From the NCBI GenBank assembly GCA_905193155.1, contig CAJJNQ010000059.1, forward strand, positions 1 through 12,847: a stretch of 12,847 bases of DNA. The letters run 5' to 3'. This DNA comes from an uncultured Christensenella sp. (GTDB lineage: Bacteria; Bacillota; Clostridia; Christensenellales; UBA1750). The notes beneath the pieces were generated by a model. That model ran no database searches and was not told the DNA's origin. It saw only the letters and a program-made list of their open reading frames with translations. Shown here piece by piece: positions 1 to 6,257 of the stretch; position 1 is the stretch's first letter; every line of letters begins with the position of its first letter. The position numbers and the translations under genes are program-made.

Positions 1-54
1 GGCCGCAGCCGCCCCCGACTTGTTCCGCAGCGGCGGCGTGTACGCCGCGAGGAG

Positions 55-219
55 CGATTTTTCCATAGCCCAATTCATTGGGCGGCGGAAAAATCGTTTC
101 CGATATTTTTCGACGTGTGCGGCGAAGCCACGCGCGTCGAAAAATGTCCCTCGATGAAAAGTGATGCCCGCCCGTCAGGCGGGCGTTACTTTTCATCGGT
201 GGTACGCTGTGCGTACCAC
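55..219. repeat. Array of abutting nested hairpins after a tail gene
   Basis: Four inverted repeats follow one another with almost no spacing. H1 (55-96) has a 10-bp outer stem CGATTTTTCC/GGAAAAATCG and a 6-bp inner stem GCCCAA/TTGGGC. H2 (105-145) pairs ATTTTTCGACG with CGTCGAAAAAT and continues, with two G-U pairs and one mismatch, to a GAA loop. H3 (152-198) is a 21-bp stem with two G-U pairs and a 5-nt loop. H4 (199-219) is an 8-bp stem, GTGGTACG/CGTACCAC, inside the coding end of the minus-strand gene. The gene's stop codon lies in the H3 stem. None is followed by a T-run on either strand, so they are not canonical intrinsic terminators. Function is unknown. A small 6-bp inverted repeat (33-48) precedes them; the rest of 1-54 shows nothing. 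Confidence 0.8.
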
Positions 220-813
220 TAGTGCTCCCTGATGCGCGTTCACCAGCGCGTTGCCGTAGCCGCCGTAGTCGCCCCCCGCGCCAAAGCCCGTCCCGTCGCC
301 GTTGTCAAACCCGCATCGCCAGTGCAGCCAGCCGCCTTCGCCGTGCGCATATCCGTTGCTCGCGCCGTCCGTGCCCTCTTCGTAGGCGTAGTCCGCATCC
401 CCGAAGCGGTAGCGCGCCCCCGTGCCCGATACGTTCATCACCCCGCCCTTGGCGGTAAATACGTCGCCTACCTTCGAGTCGCCGCCGCTGCCGCGCGCGT
501 TCTTCGTCGCCCCCGCGCCCACCGTCACGCTCACCTCGCCCGAAAGCGCTGCCCCCAGCACCGTCGCGGTCGACGCGCGGCTCATCACGCCGCTGTAGTC
601 AAACGGCCCGCCGCCGATGCCCCAGATGTCCGCCGCCAGCGTCCCGGTCACCGTCAGCACCCCCGAGGTGTAAATCTCCGCCTCCCAATAGGGCGCCCCC
701 TTGTAAAACGCCAGACGCCAGCCCGTCCACTTGCCGCTGTACGCCGCCGCGGGCTTTTCCCCTTCGGTCACGCCCCCCTGCGCCGCCCGCAGCGCGTTCG
801 TCCTGCCGATCAT
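193..813 (-). CDS. Glycine-rich phage tail-type protein, 206 aa
   Basis: This is a 206-residue protein with no signal peptide or membrane segment. It opens with residues typical of small phage structural proteins (MIGRTNALRAA). The middle and C-terminus are very rich in glycine, alanine, serine and aromatic residues, for example IWGIGGGPFDYSG and GFGAGGDYGGYGNA. It ends in a hydrophobic strand, GALVVRTAYHR, like the VIIR-type ending of glycine-rich tail or receptor-binding domains. The start at 813 has a GGGGAGAGG purine box just upstream. It begins 43 bp after the collagen-like gene on the same strand, so the two are probably co-transcribed. I infer a virion tail tip or fibre accessory protein; a surface protein of the host is the alternative. 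Its last codons form hairpin H4. Confidence 0.7.
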   Translation of the reverse strand: MIGRTNALRAAQGGVTEGEKPAAAYSGKWTGWRLAFYKGAPYWEAEIYTSGVLTVTGTLAADIWGIGGGPFDYSGVMSRASTATVLGAALSGEVSVTVGAGATKNARGSGGDSKVGDVFTAKGGVMNVSGTGARYRFGDADYAYEEGTDGASNGYAHGEGGWLHWRCGFDNGDGTGFGAGGDYGGYGNALVNAHQGALVVRTAYHR

Positions 814-856
814 TCGCCTCTCCCCCTTTTGCCCTTTGCTTCGTCCGCTTTCACCG

Positions 857-2359
857 TCACGCCCACAGCACCGCCGTCACCGTCACGCTGCCCTCCGGCA
901 CTTCCTTGGCGTAGATCCTCACCCCGCCGCCGACCGACACCGCCGCCGGGGCAAAATTGCCGCTCAGCGCGTCCGCCACGGAGAAAATCACCTCCGGCAG
1001 CATGCTCTCCTGCGCGCCCTCCACCGCGATCAGCGCGGTCTTGGGGTAGTCCGCATAGCGCCCCTGCGCATCGTCCGTCCAGTCGGATACCGCAACCGCC
1101 GCGCCCGCGCGCAGCAGCTTCTTCGGCTGCTTGCCGCCCAGCGCCGTTTCCAGCCCCGAAACGTCGCTCATGCCGTGGCTGTGCGCCGCCGCCGCGTAGT
1201 CCACGCCCGATACGGCCTGCGCCGCCCTGCCGCCCGCGCCCTTGATTAGGCCGTCAAAGTCCGCCGCCGTCTCCGCGCCGATGCGGTTCGGACCCGCCGC
1301 GCCCGTCTCGCCTTTGTCGCCCTTGCCGCCTTTTTCGCCCGGATCCCCCTTTTCGCCGGGCGCGCCCGCATCGCCCTTGTCGCCTTTTTCGCCCTTTGCG
1401 CCCTGCAAAGCGCCGTTGTCCACCCAGCCGCGCTCCGTCCAGATGTAGATCGAATACGGAGCCTGCGCACCCACGCCGTAGGCCGCGCCGATCCCGGGCT
1501 GCTTGACCGCCGCCGCAAGCGCCGCCGCGCTCTCATAATACCCCGCGATCGTCAGCCCCGTGCCCGGCAGGCCGCGATCGCCCTGTTCGCCCTTTGCGCC
1601 CTGTTCGCCGCGCGGGCCGGGAGCGCCCGTGTCGCCCTTGTCGCCTTTTTCGCCTTTTGCGCCCGCATCGCCCTTGTCACCCTTGACGCCCCTGGGGCCG
1701 GTCTTGCCCTGCGGGATGCCGAAGATCAGCGTGCGCGCGCCGTCCGCGCCGTCCTCCGTGCGCACCTGCGCTTCCGCGCCCTGATCCAGCGTCTCTGCCC
1801 GCGCGTTCAGCCCGGTCAGCCCCGCCGCCGCGTTTTCCGCGCGCCCCGCCGCCGTTTGGGCGGAGGCGTCCGCGTCCAGCACCTTTTGCAGCCAGCCCTC
1901 CTCCGGCACGGGCAGCTCCGCCGCGCCGCTGACCAGCCCCGGCCGCACGAGCGTCTCCATCAGCACGGACTTGACCACCGCGCCCTCCCGCACCGCGCGC
2001 ACCTCCAGCTGCCCCTCGCCGCACGCCTGCGTCGCCTCCGCCGGCACGCGCCAGGACAGGATCTCGCGCTGCGCCGCGCCTTCCTGCTCCGGTTCCTTCT
2101 GCGCTGCGGGATTCTCACCCGCCGCGGCCTTTTCGGGTTCCGTTTCCGCGCCATTTTCCCTTGCCGCGCCCGTTTTCTGCACCTCCGTCTCCACCGACGC
2201 GATGTGCAGCGCGCCGCCCTCCGCCGTGCGGTAGACGCATTCCATCACCGCCTCCGGCGCGGCCTTCCGCAGCTCCGTCACGTCGATGCGCACCACCCGC
2301 GCGCCGCTCTCGCCCTGCCTGCCCAGCTCGATCCTCCCCGGATATTTCGCGTTGTACAT
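857..2359 (-). CDS. Collagen-repeat tail-fibre-like protein, 500 aa
   Basis: The 500-residue product is modular. Residues 1-57 and 98-150 look like one beta-rich N-terminal domain interrupted by a charged Ala/Glu/Lys/Gln insert (about 60-97). A helical stretch follows (about 155-205). Two Gly-X-Y collagen blocks (about 218-266 and 320-357, full of GEKGDKGD) flank a small globular domain with AAYGVGAQAPYSIYIW (292-307), a sequence style common in Clostridia prophage fibres. The segment DYAAAAHSHGMSDVSGL (387-403) has the His-x-His pattern of trimeric tail fibres. A beta-rich tip ends the protein. I chose ATG 2359 because the phage-like sequence begins there and purine-rich boxes precede it. 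The frame stays open to 2623, but the added sequence is basic low-complexity plus repeat DNA. Likely role: trimeric tail fibre or baseplate appendage. A BclA-like surface protein is less likely. Confidence 0.78.
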   Translation of the reverse strand: MYNAKYPGRIELGRQGESGARVVRIDVTELRKAAPEAVMECVYRTAEGGALHIASVETEVQKTGAARENGAETEPEKAAAGENPAAQKEPEQEGAAQREILSWRVPAEATQACGEGQLEVRAVREGAVVKSVLMETLVRPGLVSGAAELPVPEEGWLQKVLDADASAQTAAGRAENAAAGLTGLNARAETLDQGAEAQVRTEDGADGARTLIFGIPQGKTGPRGVKGDKGDAGAKGEKGDKGDTGAPGPRGEQGAKGEQGDRGLPGTGLTIAGYYESAAALAAAVKQPGIGAAYGVGAQAPYSIYIWTERGWVDNGALQGAKGEKGDKGDAGAPGEKGDPGEKGGKGDKGETGAAGPNRIGAETAADFDGLIKGAGGRAAQAVSGVDYAAAAHSHGMSDVSGLETALGGKQPKKLLRAGAAVAVSDWTDDAQGRYADYPKTALIAVEGAQESMLPEVIFSVADALSGNFAPAAVSVGGGVRIYAKEVPEGSVTVTAVLWA

Positions 2360-2552
2360 CCTCTTTCCGCTCTCCTTCCTCCGTCTTTCCCGCCGCCTTT
2401 GCGCCTGCCGTCCCGCCGCTCTCCCCGCCTTTTCCCGTTTGCCCGCCTTTTCCTGTTTGTCCGCCTTTGCGCGCCTTCCGTCCTTCCCCGCCATTCTACC
2501 ATCCCCCTTCCCCGCCCTTCCCCCCGGATTCCCCCGCAAAAACCCGCGTTTG
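2360..2552. other. Polypyrimidine/polypurine tract without a clear gene
   Basis: The plus strand is almost pure C and T with scattered G; the minus strand is purine-rich. It contains an 18-nt tandem repeat (CGCCTTTTCC cores at 2426 and 2444). Read on the minus strand in frame with the collagen-like gene it would encode KQEKAG-KREKAG, so a basic N-terminal extension is possible but not favoured. No convincing -10/-35 pair was found. Confidence 0.5.
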
Positions 2553-2604
2553 CCGAATCCCCCACACCCCCCCTTCAGGCGCTCTGCGCCCGCTCCCCCC
2601 TGCG

Positions 2605-2635
2605 CACCGAAACGGCTTTTCAAGCCGTTCCGGTG
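2605..2635 (-). repeat. Type B hairpin, 31 nt
   Basis: Outer arms CACCG and CGGTG, inner stem AACGGCTT/AAGCCGTT, triloop TTC on the plus strand. Identical to the copy at 2733-2763. Confidence 0.85.
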
Positions 2636-2655
2636 TTACGGTCGGCTTATTTTCC

Positions 2656-2680
2656 GCAAAGAGTACACAGTACTCTTTGC
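2656..2680 (-). repeat. Type A hairpin, stem variant 1
   Basis: Perfect 11-bp stem GCAAAGAGTAC/GTACTCTTTGC with a 3-nt loop. It is flanked by the conserved TTATTTTCC and TCCAAAACGC. The stem sequence differs from the plus-strand copies at 8146, 8274 and 8553. Confidence 0.85.
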
Positions 2681-2732
2681 TCCAAAACGCTCGACCTCCA
2701 GGTTCGCTGCGCTCACCCTACGGGTAACTTCG

Positions 2733-2763
2733 CACCGAAACGGCTTTTCAAGCCGTTCCGGTG
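2733..2763 (-). repeat. Type B hairpin, 31 nt
   Basis: Same sequence as 2605-2635 and exactly 128 nt away from it. It is followed by the conserved GGCTTATTTTC connector. Confidence 0.85.
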
Positions 2764-2788
2764 TTCCGCATGGCTTATTTTCATTCCG

Positions 2789-2815
2789 CACCGACCCACC
2801 TTCGGTGCGCCGGTG
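2789..2815 (-). repeat. Probable shortened type B hairpin
   Basis: The CACCG/CGGTG outer arms and TTC triloop are kept. The inner stem is replaced by CCCACC/GGTGCG with one mismatch. A collapsed type A slot (CGG-CAAG-CCG, about 2831-2840) follows between the usual TTATT and AAACGCTC flanks. Confidence 0.5.
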
Positions 2816-3148
2816 TTTCGCTCGGCTTATTCGGCAAGCCGAAACGCTCGAGCTTCAGCCGCATTCGTGGCCTCCATCGAAGCGCACTGCGCTGTCTGTA
2901 GGGAATAAGCACATGCTCCAGGTTCGCTGCGCTCACCCTCCGGGTACGGGGAGCCTTTCCGAAATCCCACATGAGGTGTCCTTTCTTGAGCTATATCCTG
3001 CGTAAAAGGACAACCCTTCTTTCAGACGTCCTTCGTCCTTCTGCCACCTCCCTCTTCTCACCACCTCGCCTTACGGCGTGCTGGTGTTCCGTTCGGCCTT
3101 TGGGGCTGACTTCGCACCAACCTCCGTCTATCGAACCCATCTGAGGAC

Positions 3149-4261
3149 TCACCCCTTCCCCAGCTCGTCCAAATCGGTATACAGCAGCGCCTCCAGCTCC
3201 GCGTCGGTGTACTCCCGCTGGGAAAAGTTGTGCGCGCCGGTGCGCTTGCCCAGGTACGCGGGCGCGGCGGGGGCGCGCTCCCTTTCCGCCTGCGCGCGTT
3301 CCTCCGCATCGCTTTGCAGCCATTTTTCCAGCGTCGAGAGCGGGTCGCGGTAGTGCTGCCCGCTGCGCCGCAGCCACTCGTCCATGCGGCGGACGCAGCT
3401 GCTCACCGCGCTCTCGCCGTAAGTTTCGACCAGCCGCCGGTGATCCGCCCGAAGCAGGCGCACCCGTCCCCCCGGCCCGAAGCGCCCCGGCGTCTCCCGC
3501 GCCGCCCCGGTTTCTCCCGTTCCTCCCGTTTCTTCCCCGGCCGTCCCCGTTCCGTTCCCTTCCATGAAAGAGTTCTCTTCAGGGACAGACCCCGCAGGGG
3601 CGGACCCCGCAGGGGCAAACGCCGCAGGCGCGAACGGCGCAGCCGCCTCCCTCGCAGGGGGCGGGCTGTCCTGCTCTTCCTCTGTCTCTGCCTTTGGATT
3701 TATCTCTTGTTTGGTTTCGGTTTTCTTATGACTTTGGTTTTCTCTCCTTTGGGGGATAAGTCTCAGACAAATTCCCCCGTCCGCGCGGCGCAGCGCCATC
3801 CCGGCGGGGCGGCGGCTCTCCCCGCAGATCAGCTCTGCGATCTCCGCGCCGTCCAGCAGCAGCCCGTCCCCGTTTAGGCGGATCTCCCCGTCGCGGCTCA
3901 GGCGCTTGAGCAGCCGCTTGCCCACGGCGGAAAAATAGCGCCGCTGGATGTCCCGGCTGGTGAGCAGCCCGCGCCGCAGCAGCTCCTCGTCAAACAGCCC
4001 CGCCCGCGCGCACGCCGCGGCGGCCTGCTCCACGCGCTGCGCACCCGGCTGTTCCGGCATCCGCGCGGCCAGCAGCGCCGCCTCCCGCTCGCCCCACGCG
4101 CAGGCGTACCCCGTCTCCCCGCGGTAAATGCGGCACAGCAGCCGCAGATACACCCCCAGCGCCAGCGGGTCCTCCCCCGCCGCCAGCAGCGCCCCGTCGC
4201 TCTCGAAAAAGTCCGTGTCCATCGGGAAATAGTCCAGCCCCTCCCGTCTCGGCCTCGCCAT
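3149..4261 (-). CDS. DUF4373 (Lin1244/Lin1753-like) phage replication protein
   Basis: The product is 370 residues. The N-terminus, REGLDYFPMDTDFFESDG (6-23) followed by ALGVYLRLLCRIYR (34-47), is the signature of the Lin1244/Lin1753-like N-terminal domain of phage and mobile-element replication initiators, a winged-helix-like DNA-binding region. Residues about 190-275 are a charged, Pro/Ala/Gly-rich linker with an APAGS repeat, made by a 15-nt direct repeat (units at 3588 and 3603). The C-terminus has RRLVETYGESAVSSCVRRMD and a DPLSTLEKWLQ stretch, like the C-terminal helical domain of DnaD/replisome-organizer proteins. I infer origin binding and helicase loading for a phage or element. ATG 4261 fits the conserved start (MARPRREG), with a GGGGGCGG box upstream; the frame runs on to 4348 without family-like sequence. 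No helicase loader or origin is visible nearby. Confidence 0.75.
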   Translation of the reverse strand: MARPRREGLDYFPMDTDFFESDGALLAAGEDPLALGVYLRLLCRIYRGETGYACAWGEREAALLAARMPEQPGAQRVEQAAAACARAGLFDEELLRRGLLTSRDIQRRYFSAVGKRLLKRLSRDGEIRLNGDGLLLDGAEIAELICGESRRPAGMALRRADGGICLRLIPQRRENQSHKKTETKQEINPKAETEEEQDSPPPAREAAAPFAPAAFAPAGSAPAGSVPEENSFMEGNGTGTAGEETGGTGETGAARETPGRFGPGGRVRLLRADHRRLVETYGESAVSSCVRRMDEWLRRSGQHYRDPLSTLEKWLQSDAEERAQAERERAPAAPAYLGKRTGAHNFSQREYTDAELEALLYTDLDELGKG

Positions 4262-4600
4262 CCGCCCGCCCCCTTCGCCTTTGCTTCGTCTTTTCCTTCT
4301 CCATTGTAGAAAAACGCCGCCCGCCGACCGCCCCCGATTCCCCCGCACGCATCCCCGCCGCAGCGTGACGGAGGGTTTGTCCCTCTCCCGGGGCGCGCGT
4401 CACTTGTTTCCTGCTTGCCGCACCGCATCCGGACGCGCGCAGCCCGTTTCCTGCTCCGCCGCGCACCGTTCTCCCCCCTCTTGCCGCAAACGCGACGGCG
4501 CGGACTGTGCGGTGTGCACGCCCCCGGACCGCGCGCCGCGCCTGCCGTGCGGCGTGTGCGCACCCGGTCGGCGCGCCCCCCGTCTCTCCCCGCCGCCCTT
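4262..4600. other. GC-rich divergent intergenic region
   Basis: This lies between the minus-strand DUF4373 gene and the plus-strand promoter at 4601. A TACAAT hexamer on the minus strand (4303-4308) could be a -10 box for the DUF4373 gene, but no matching -35 box is visible. Open frames here have arginine/cysteine-rich compositions typical of chance frames in GC-rich DNA. Apart from the repeat-end relic at 4363-4384, I see nothing definite. Confidence 0.4.
4363..4384 (+). repeat. Relic of a repeat-element end
   Basis: GCGTGACGGAGGGTTTGTCC resembles the right end GCGTGACTGAGGGGTTGTCC of the element at 6085-6257 (2 differences in 20 positions). It can fold with nearby sequence, pairing GAGGG with CCCTC and GTGACG with CGTCAC. 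Confidence 0.45.
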
Positions 4601-4629
4601 TTGCTTCTTTTTCTCAATCATGGTATAAT
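4601..4629 (+). promoter_or_regulatory. Sigma-A-type promoter for the zeta-like gene
   Basis: TTGCTT (4601-4606), a 17-bp spacer, then a perfect TATAAT (4624-4629). It sits about 50 bp upstream of ATG 4682 and ahead of the AAGGAGG ribosome binding site at 4665-4671. The local AT-rich patch stands out in an otherwise GC-rich region. Confidence 0.8.
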
Positions 4630-4681
4630 ACCGGGACGAAAGAACTTTTTCCCGCACCTTATCCAAGGAGGATCAAACGCC

Positions 4682-5239
4682 ATGCCCATCTACACCATCA
4701 TCGGCGGCGTCAACGGCTCCGGGAAATCTTCCCTGACCGGTATACTAAAAGCGCAGCGCACGGATCTGGGCGTCATACTGGATGTCGATAAGCTCGCCGC
4801 GGCGCACGGCGGCTTTCTGGAAGCGGGGCGCATCGCCCTGCGCACCATGGACCGCCTGATGCAGGAGCGCGCTTCCTTCACGCAGGAAACGACCCTTTCC
4901 GGCCAGCGTCCCGCGCGCATGGCGCGCCGCGCCCGCGACGCCGGTTATTTTGTCCGCCTGTATTATGTCGGTATTTCCGGCCCGGAGGAGGCGCTGCGCC
5001 GCATCGCCAACCGCGTCGCCAAGGGCGGGCATGACATTCCCGAGGAGGACGTCCGCCGCCGCTATGCCGAGCGCTTCACCGCGCTGCAAGCCGTGCTGCC
5101 CTATGTCAACGAAGCCGTGTTTTTCGACAATGAAAACGGCTTTGTCGAGGTCGCGGAGTACCGCAACGGCGAACTGCTGCCCAAGGGCAATTACCGCCCC
5201 GCCTGGCTGGAAGAGCTGCTGCGCGCGCTGCACTTCTGA
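4682..5239 (+). CDS. Zeta-toxin-like P-loop kinase/ATPase (COG4185 type), 185 aa
   Basis: This compact 185-residue protein starts directly with a beta strand and a Walker A loop, IIGGVNGSGKSS (6-17). DVDKLA (35-40) and QETTLSG (68-74) follow. The segment NRVAKGGHDIPEEDVRRRY (110-128) is typical of the zeta-toxin/COG4185 predicted kinase family, whose toxic members phosphorylate UDP-N-acetylglucosamine. Whether this member is toxic cannot be told from sequence. The start is fixed by AAGGAGG at 4665-4671 and the promoter just upstream; the open frame extends further 5' but that part is outside the transcript. No epsilon-like antitoxin is seen on either side. The stop is 26 bp before the next gene, so the two are probably one operon. 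The small size fits the chromosomal COG4185 group better than plasmid zeta toxins. Confidence 0.82.
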   Translation: MPIYTIIGGVNGSGKSSLTGILKAQRTDLGVILDVDKLAAAHGGFLEAGRIALRTMDRLMQERASFTQETTLSGQRPARMARRARDAGYFVRLYYVGISGPEEALRRIANRVAKGGHDIPEEDVRRRYAERFTALQAVLPYVNEAVFFDNENGFVEVAEYRNGELLPKGNYRPAWLEELLRALHF

Positions 5240-5265
5240 TTTTCCCCCCGAAAGGAGCCTCCCCC

Positions 5266-6042
5266 ATGCCCGATCGCCCCGCCTATGCGCCCCTGCTGCT
5301 CCGCCCCGACGCCCCCGCGCCGCCGGTGCTGTCGCTGCCGCACAGCGGGACGCGCGTGCCGGAATTTCTCGCCTGTGCGCTGCGTCCGGGCGCGGAGCAG
5401 CGCCTGCCGGGGTGCGATGCGCATCTGCCGGAGCTGCTCCCGGACGATCTCCCCATCGCAGCCGTCGTCAACCCGTATGTGCGCGCGGCTGCCGATGTGA
5501 ACCGCTCCCCGCAGCCGCAGCCGGGCGGGCCGAGGACGAACTGCCTGTTCCCGCTGGACGGAACCGACGGCGCGCCGCTCTACCGCCGCCGGCTCACCCC
5601 GAAAAATGTCGAACTGCGCCTTGCCCGCATCCACCGCCCCTACCACGCCGCGCTGGAGCAGATGCTTTCCGACCGCGTGCGCGCCCACGGCTACGCGGTG
5701 CTGCTCGATCTGCATTCCTTTCCCGCCGACGCCGCGCCGGGGATCGACGCCGTATTGGGCGATCTTTGCGGCCGCAGCGCCCCGCAGGAATGGACCGCCC
5801 GCCTCGAAGCCCTGCTGCGCGCGGAGGGCCTGCGCACGGCGCGCAACGCCCCCTTCCCCGGCGGCTACATCCTCCGCCGCCACGCTTCCGAGCGCGTCTG
5901 TGCCGTGCAGCTCGAGCTCTCCCGCGCGTGGTACGGCGCGCCCGGCACGCCCCGCTTTGCCGCCGCCTCCGCCGCCCTGCGCCGCGTGCTGACCGCGCTC
6001 CTTGCCGCCCTGCCGGAAATGCGCAGACAAAAAGACCGATGA
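5266..6042 (+). CDS. N-formylglutamate amidohydrolase-family protein
   Basis: The 258-residue protein carries the family motifs in order: LSLPHSGTRVP (22-32), a D51-H53 pair, RAAADVNR (73-80), IHRPYHAAL (122-130), VLLDLHSF (145-152), NAPFPGGYILRRH (194-206) and VQLELSR (214-220). The family (PF05013; HutG and relatives) hydrolyses N-formyl-L-glutamate to formate and glutamate, or acts on related N-acyl amino acids, using a zinc-bound water. The usual metal ligands appear present. There is no signal peptide, so it is cytoplasmic. ATG 5266 has AAAGGAG at 5251-5257. No histidine-degradation (hut) genes are nearby, so the true substrate is uncertain. It shares a promoter with the upstream zeta-like gene, and its stop codon lies within the terminator stem. 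Confidence 0.88.
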   Translation: MPDRPAYAPLLLRPDAPAPPVLSLPHSGTRVPEFLACALRPGAEQRLPGCDAHLPELLPDDLPIAAVVNPYVRAAADVNRSPQPQPGGPRTNCLFPLDGTDGAPLYRRRLTPKNVELRLARIHRPYHAALEQMLSDRVRAHGYAVLLDLHSFPADAAPGIDAVLGDLCGRSAPQEWTARLEALLRAEGLRTARNAPFPGGYILRRHASERVCAVQLELSRAWYGAPGTPRFAAASAALRRVLTALLAALPEMRRQKDR

Positions 6043-6068
6043 TTCCGTTTGAATCATCGGTCTTTTTT
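6031..6068. terminator. Bidirectional intrinsic terminator
   Basis: A perfect 15-bp stem, AAAGACCGATGATTC/GAATCATCGGTCTTT, with a CGTTT loop and T-runs on both strands (TTTTTT at 6063-6068 on plus; AAAAA at 6029-6033 gives the minus T-run). It separates convergent genes. The TGA stop of the plus-strand gene (6040-6042) is inside the left arm. Confidence 0.93.
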
Positions 6069-6084
6069 AAGTTTCTCGCGGAAA

Positions 6085-6257
6085 GGGGATAACCCCTCAG
6101 GCGCTGCGCGCCAGCTCCCCCCTTCGCATCGAAACGGCTTTTCAAGCCGTTCCGGTGCGAAGGGTACAGGGGAGCCATACGGCGCGCCGTCTCTTTGGCT
6201 CCCCTTGCTCGTCAAGGGGAGCTGTCACGCCTATGGCGTGACTGAGGGGTTGTCCCC
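6085..6257. mobile_element. MITE-like element with terminal inverted repeats (copy 2)
   Basis: The ends GGGGATAACCCCTCAG (6085-6100) and CTGAGGGGTTGTCCCC (6242-6257) are inverted repeats matching at 15 of 16 positions. Inside are, in order, a GGCGC-TGC-GCGCC hairpin, the type B hairpin (6127-6157), a 10-bp hairpin GCTCCCCTTG/CAAGGGGAGC (6198-6222) and an 8-bp hairpin GTCACGCC-TAT-GGCGTGAC (6224-6242). There is no transposase and no clear target duplication. The right end provides the last nine codons or so, and the stop, of the TtcA-like gene. It begins 16 bp after the terminator. Confidence 0.8.
6127..6157 (-). repeat. Type B hairpin, 31 nt
   Basis: Same inner stem, AACGGCTT/AAGCCGTT, and TTC triloop as copy 1, with one changed base in the outer arm (CATCG). 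The palindrome extends to 6122-6162 through CTTCG/CGAAG. Confidence 0.82.

Larger units (their letters stand above)
2553..3060 (-). repeat. Degenerate compound hairpin repeat (copy 1)
   Basis: This region is the inverted and partly decayed counterpart of the elements at 8040-8674. The left end resembles their CTGAAGGG-type terminus. It then holds hairpins of type B, A, B and a shortened B, joined by the same connecting sequences (GGCTTATTTTCC, TCCAAAACGC, AGGTTCGCTGCGCTCACC). At 3004-3060 a degraded AAGGACAACCC end plus GACGTCCTTCGTCC matches 8415-8460. Between 2850 and 2985 the match fades. The two complete type B hairpins are exactly 128 nt apart, as in the 8040-8393 copy. The stretch 3061-3148 up to the next gene shows weak similarity to the same connecting sequences and no gene. 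Confidence 0.75.

Noticed and set aside
55..813. Diversity-generating retroelement target with downstream hairpin
   Set aside because: The hairpin next to a tail gene's 3' end fits the layout, but no reverse transcriptase, template repeat or C-type lectin-like C-terminus is visible in the window.
232..1245. Long plus-strand open frames opposite the fibre genes
   Set aside because: Arg/Ala/Pro/His-rich composition and no recognisable domain; they mirror the Gly/Ala-rich minus-strand genes, which have clear family features.
2605..2763. CRISPR array
   Set aside because: Repeats are regularly spaced at 128 nt, but the spacing sequence is itself conserved repeat DNA, not unique spacers, and no cas gene is present.
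4400..4666. Small minus-strand gene as a possible antitoxin for the zeta-like protein
   Set aside because: Arg/Gly-rich chance-like composition, no ribosome site, divergent orientation, and it overlaps the plus-strand promoter.
5191..6057. 288-residue minus-strand open frame
   Set aside because: Antisense to the amidohydrolase gene, which has all its family motifs and a ribosome site.
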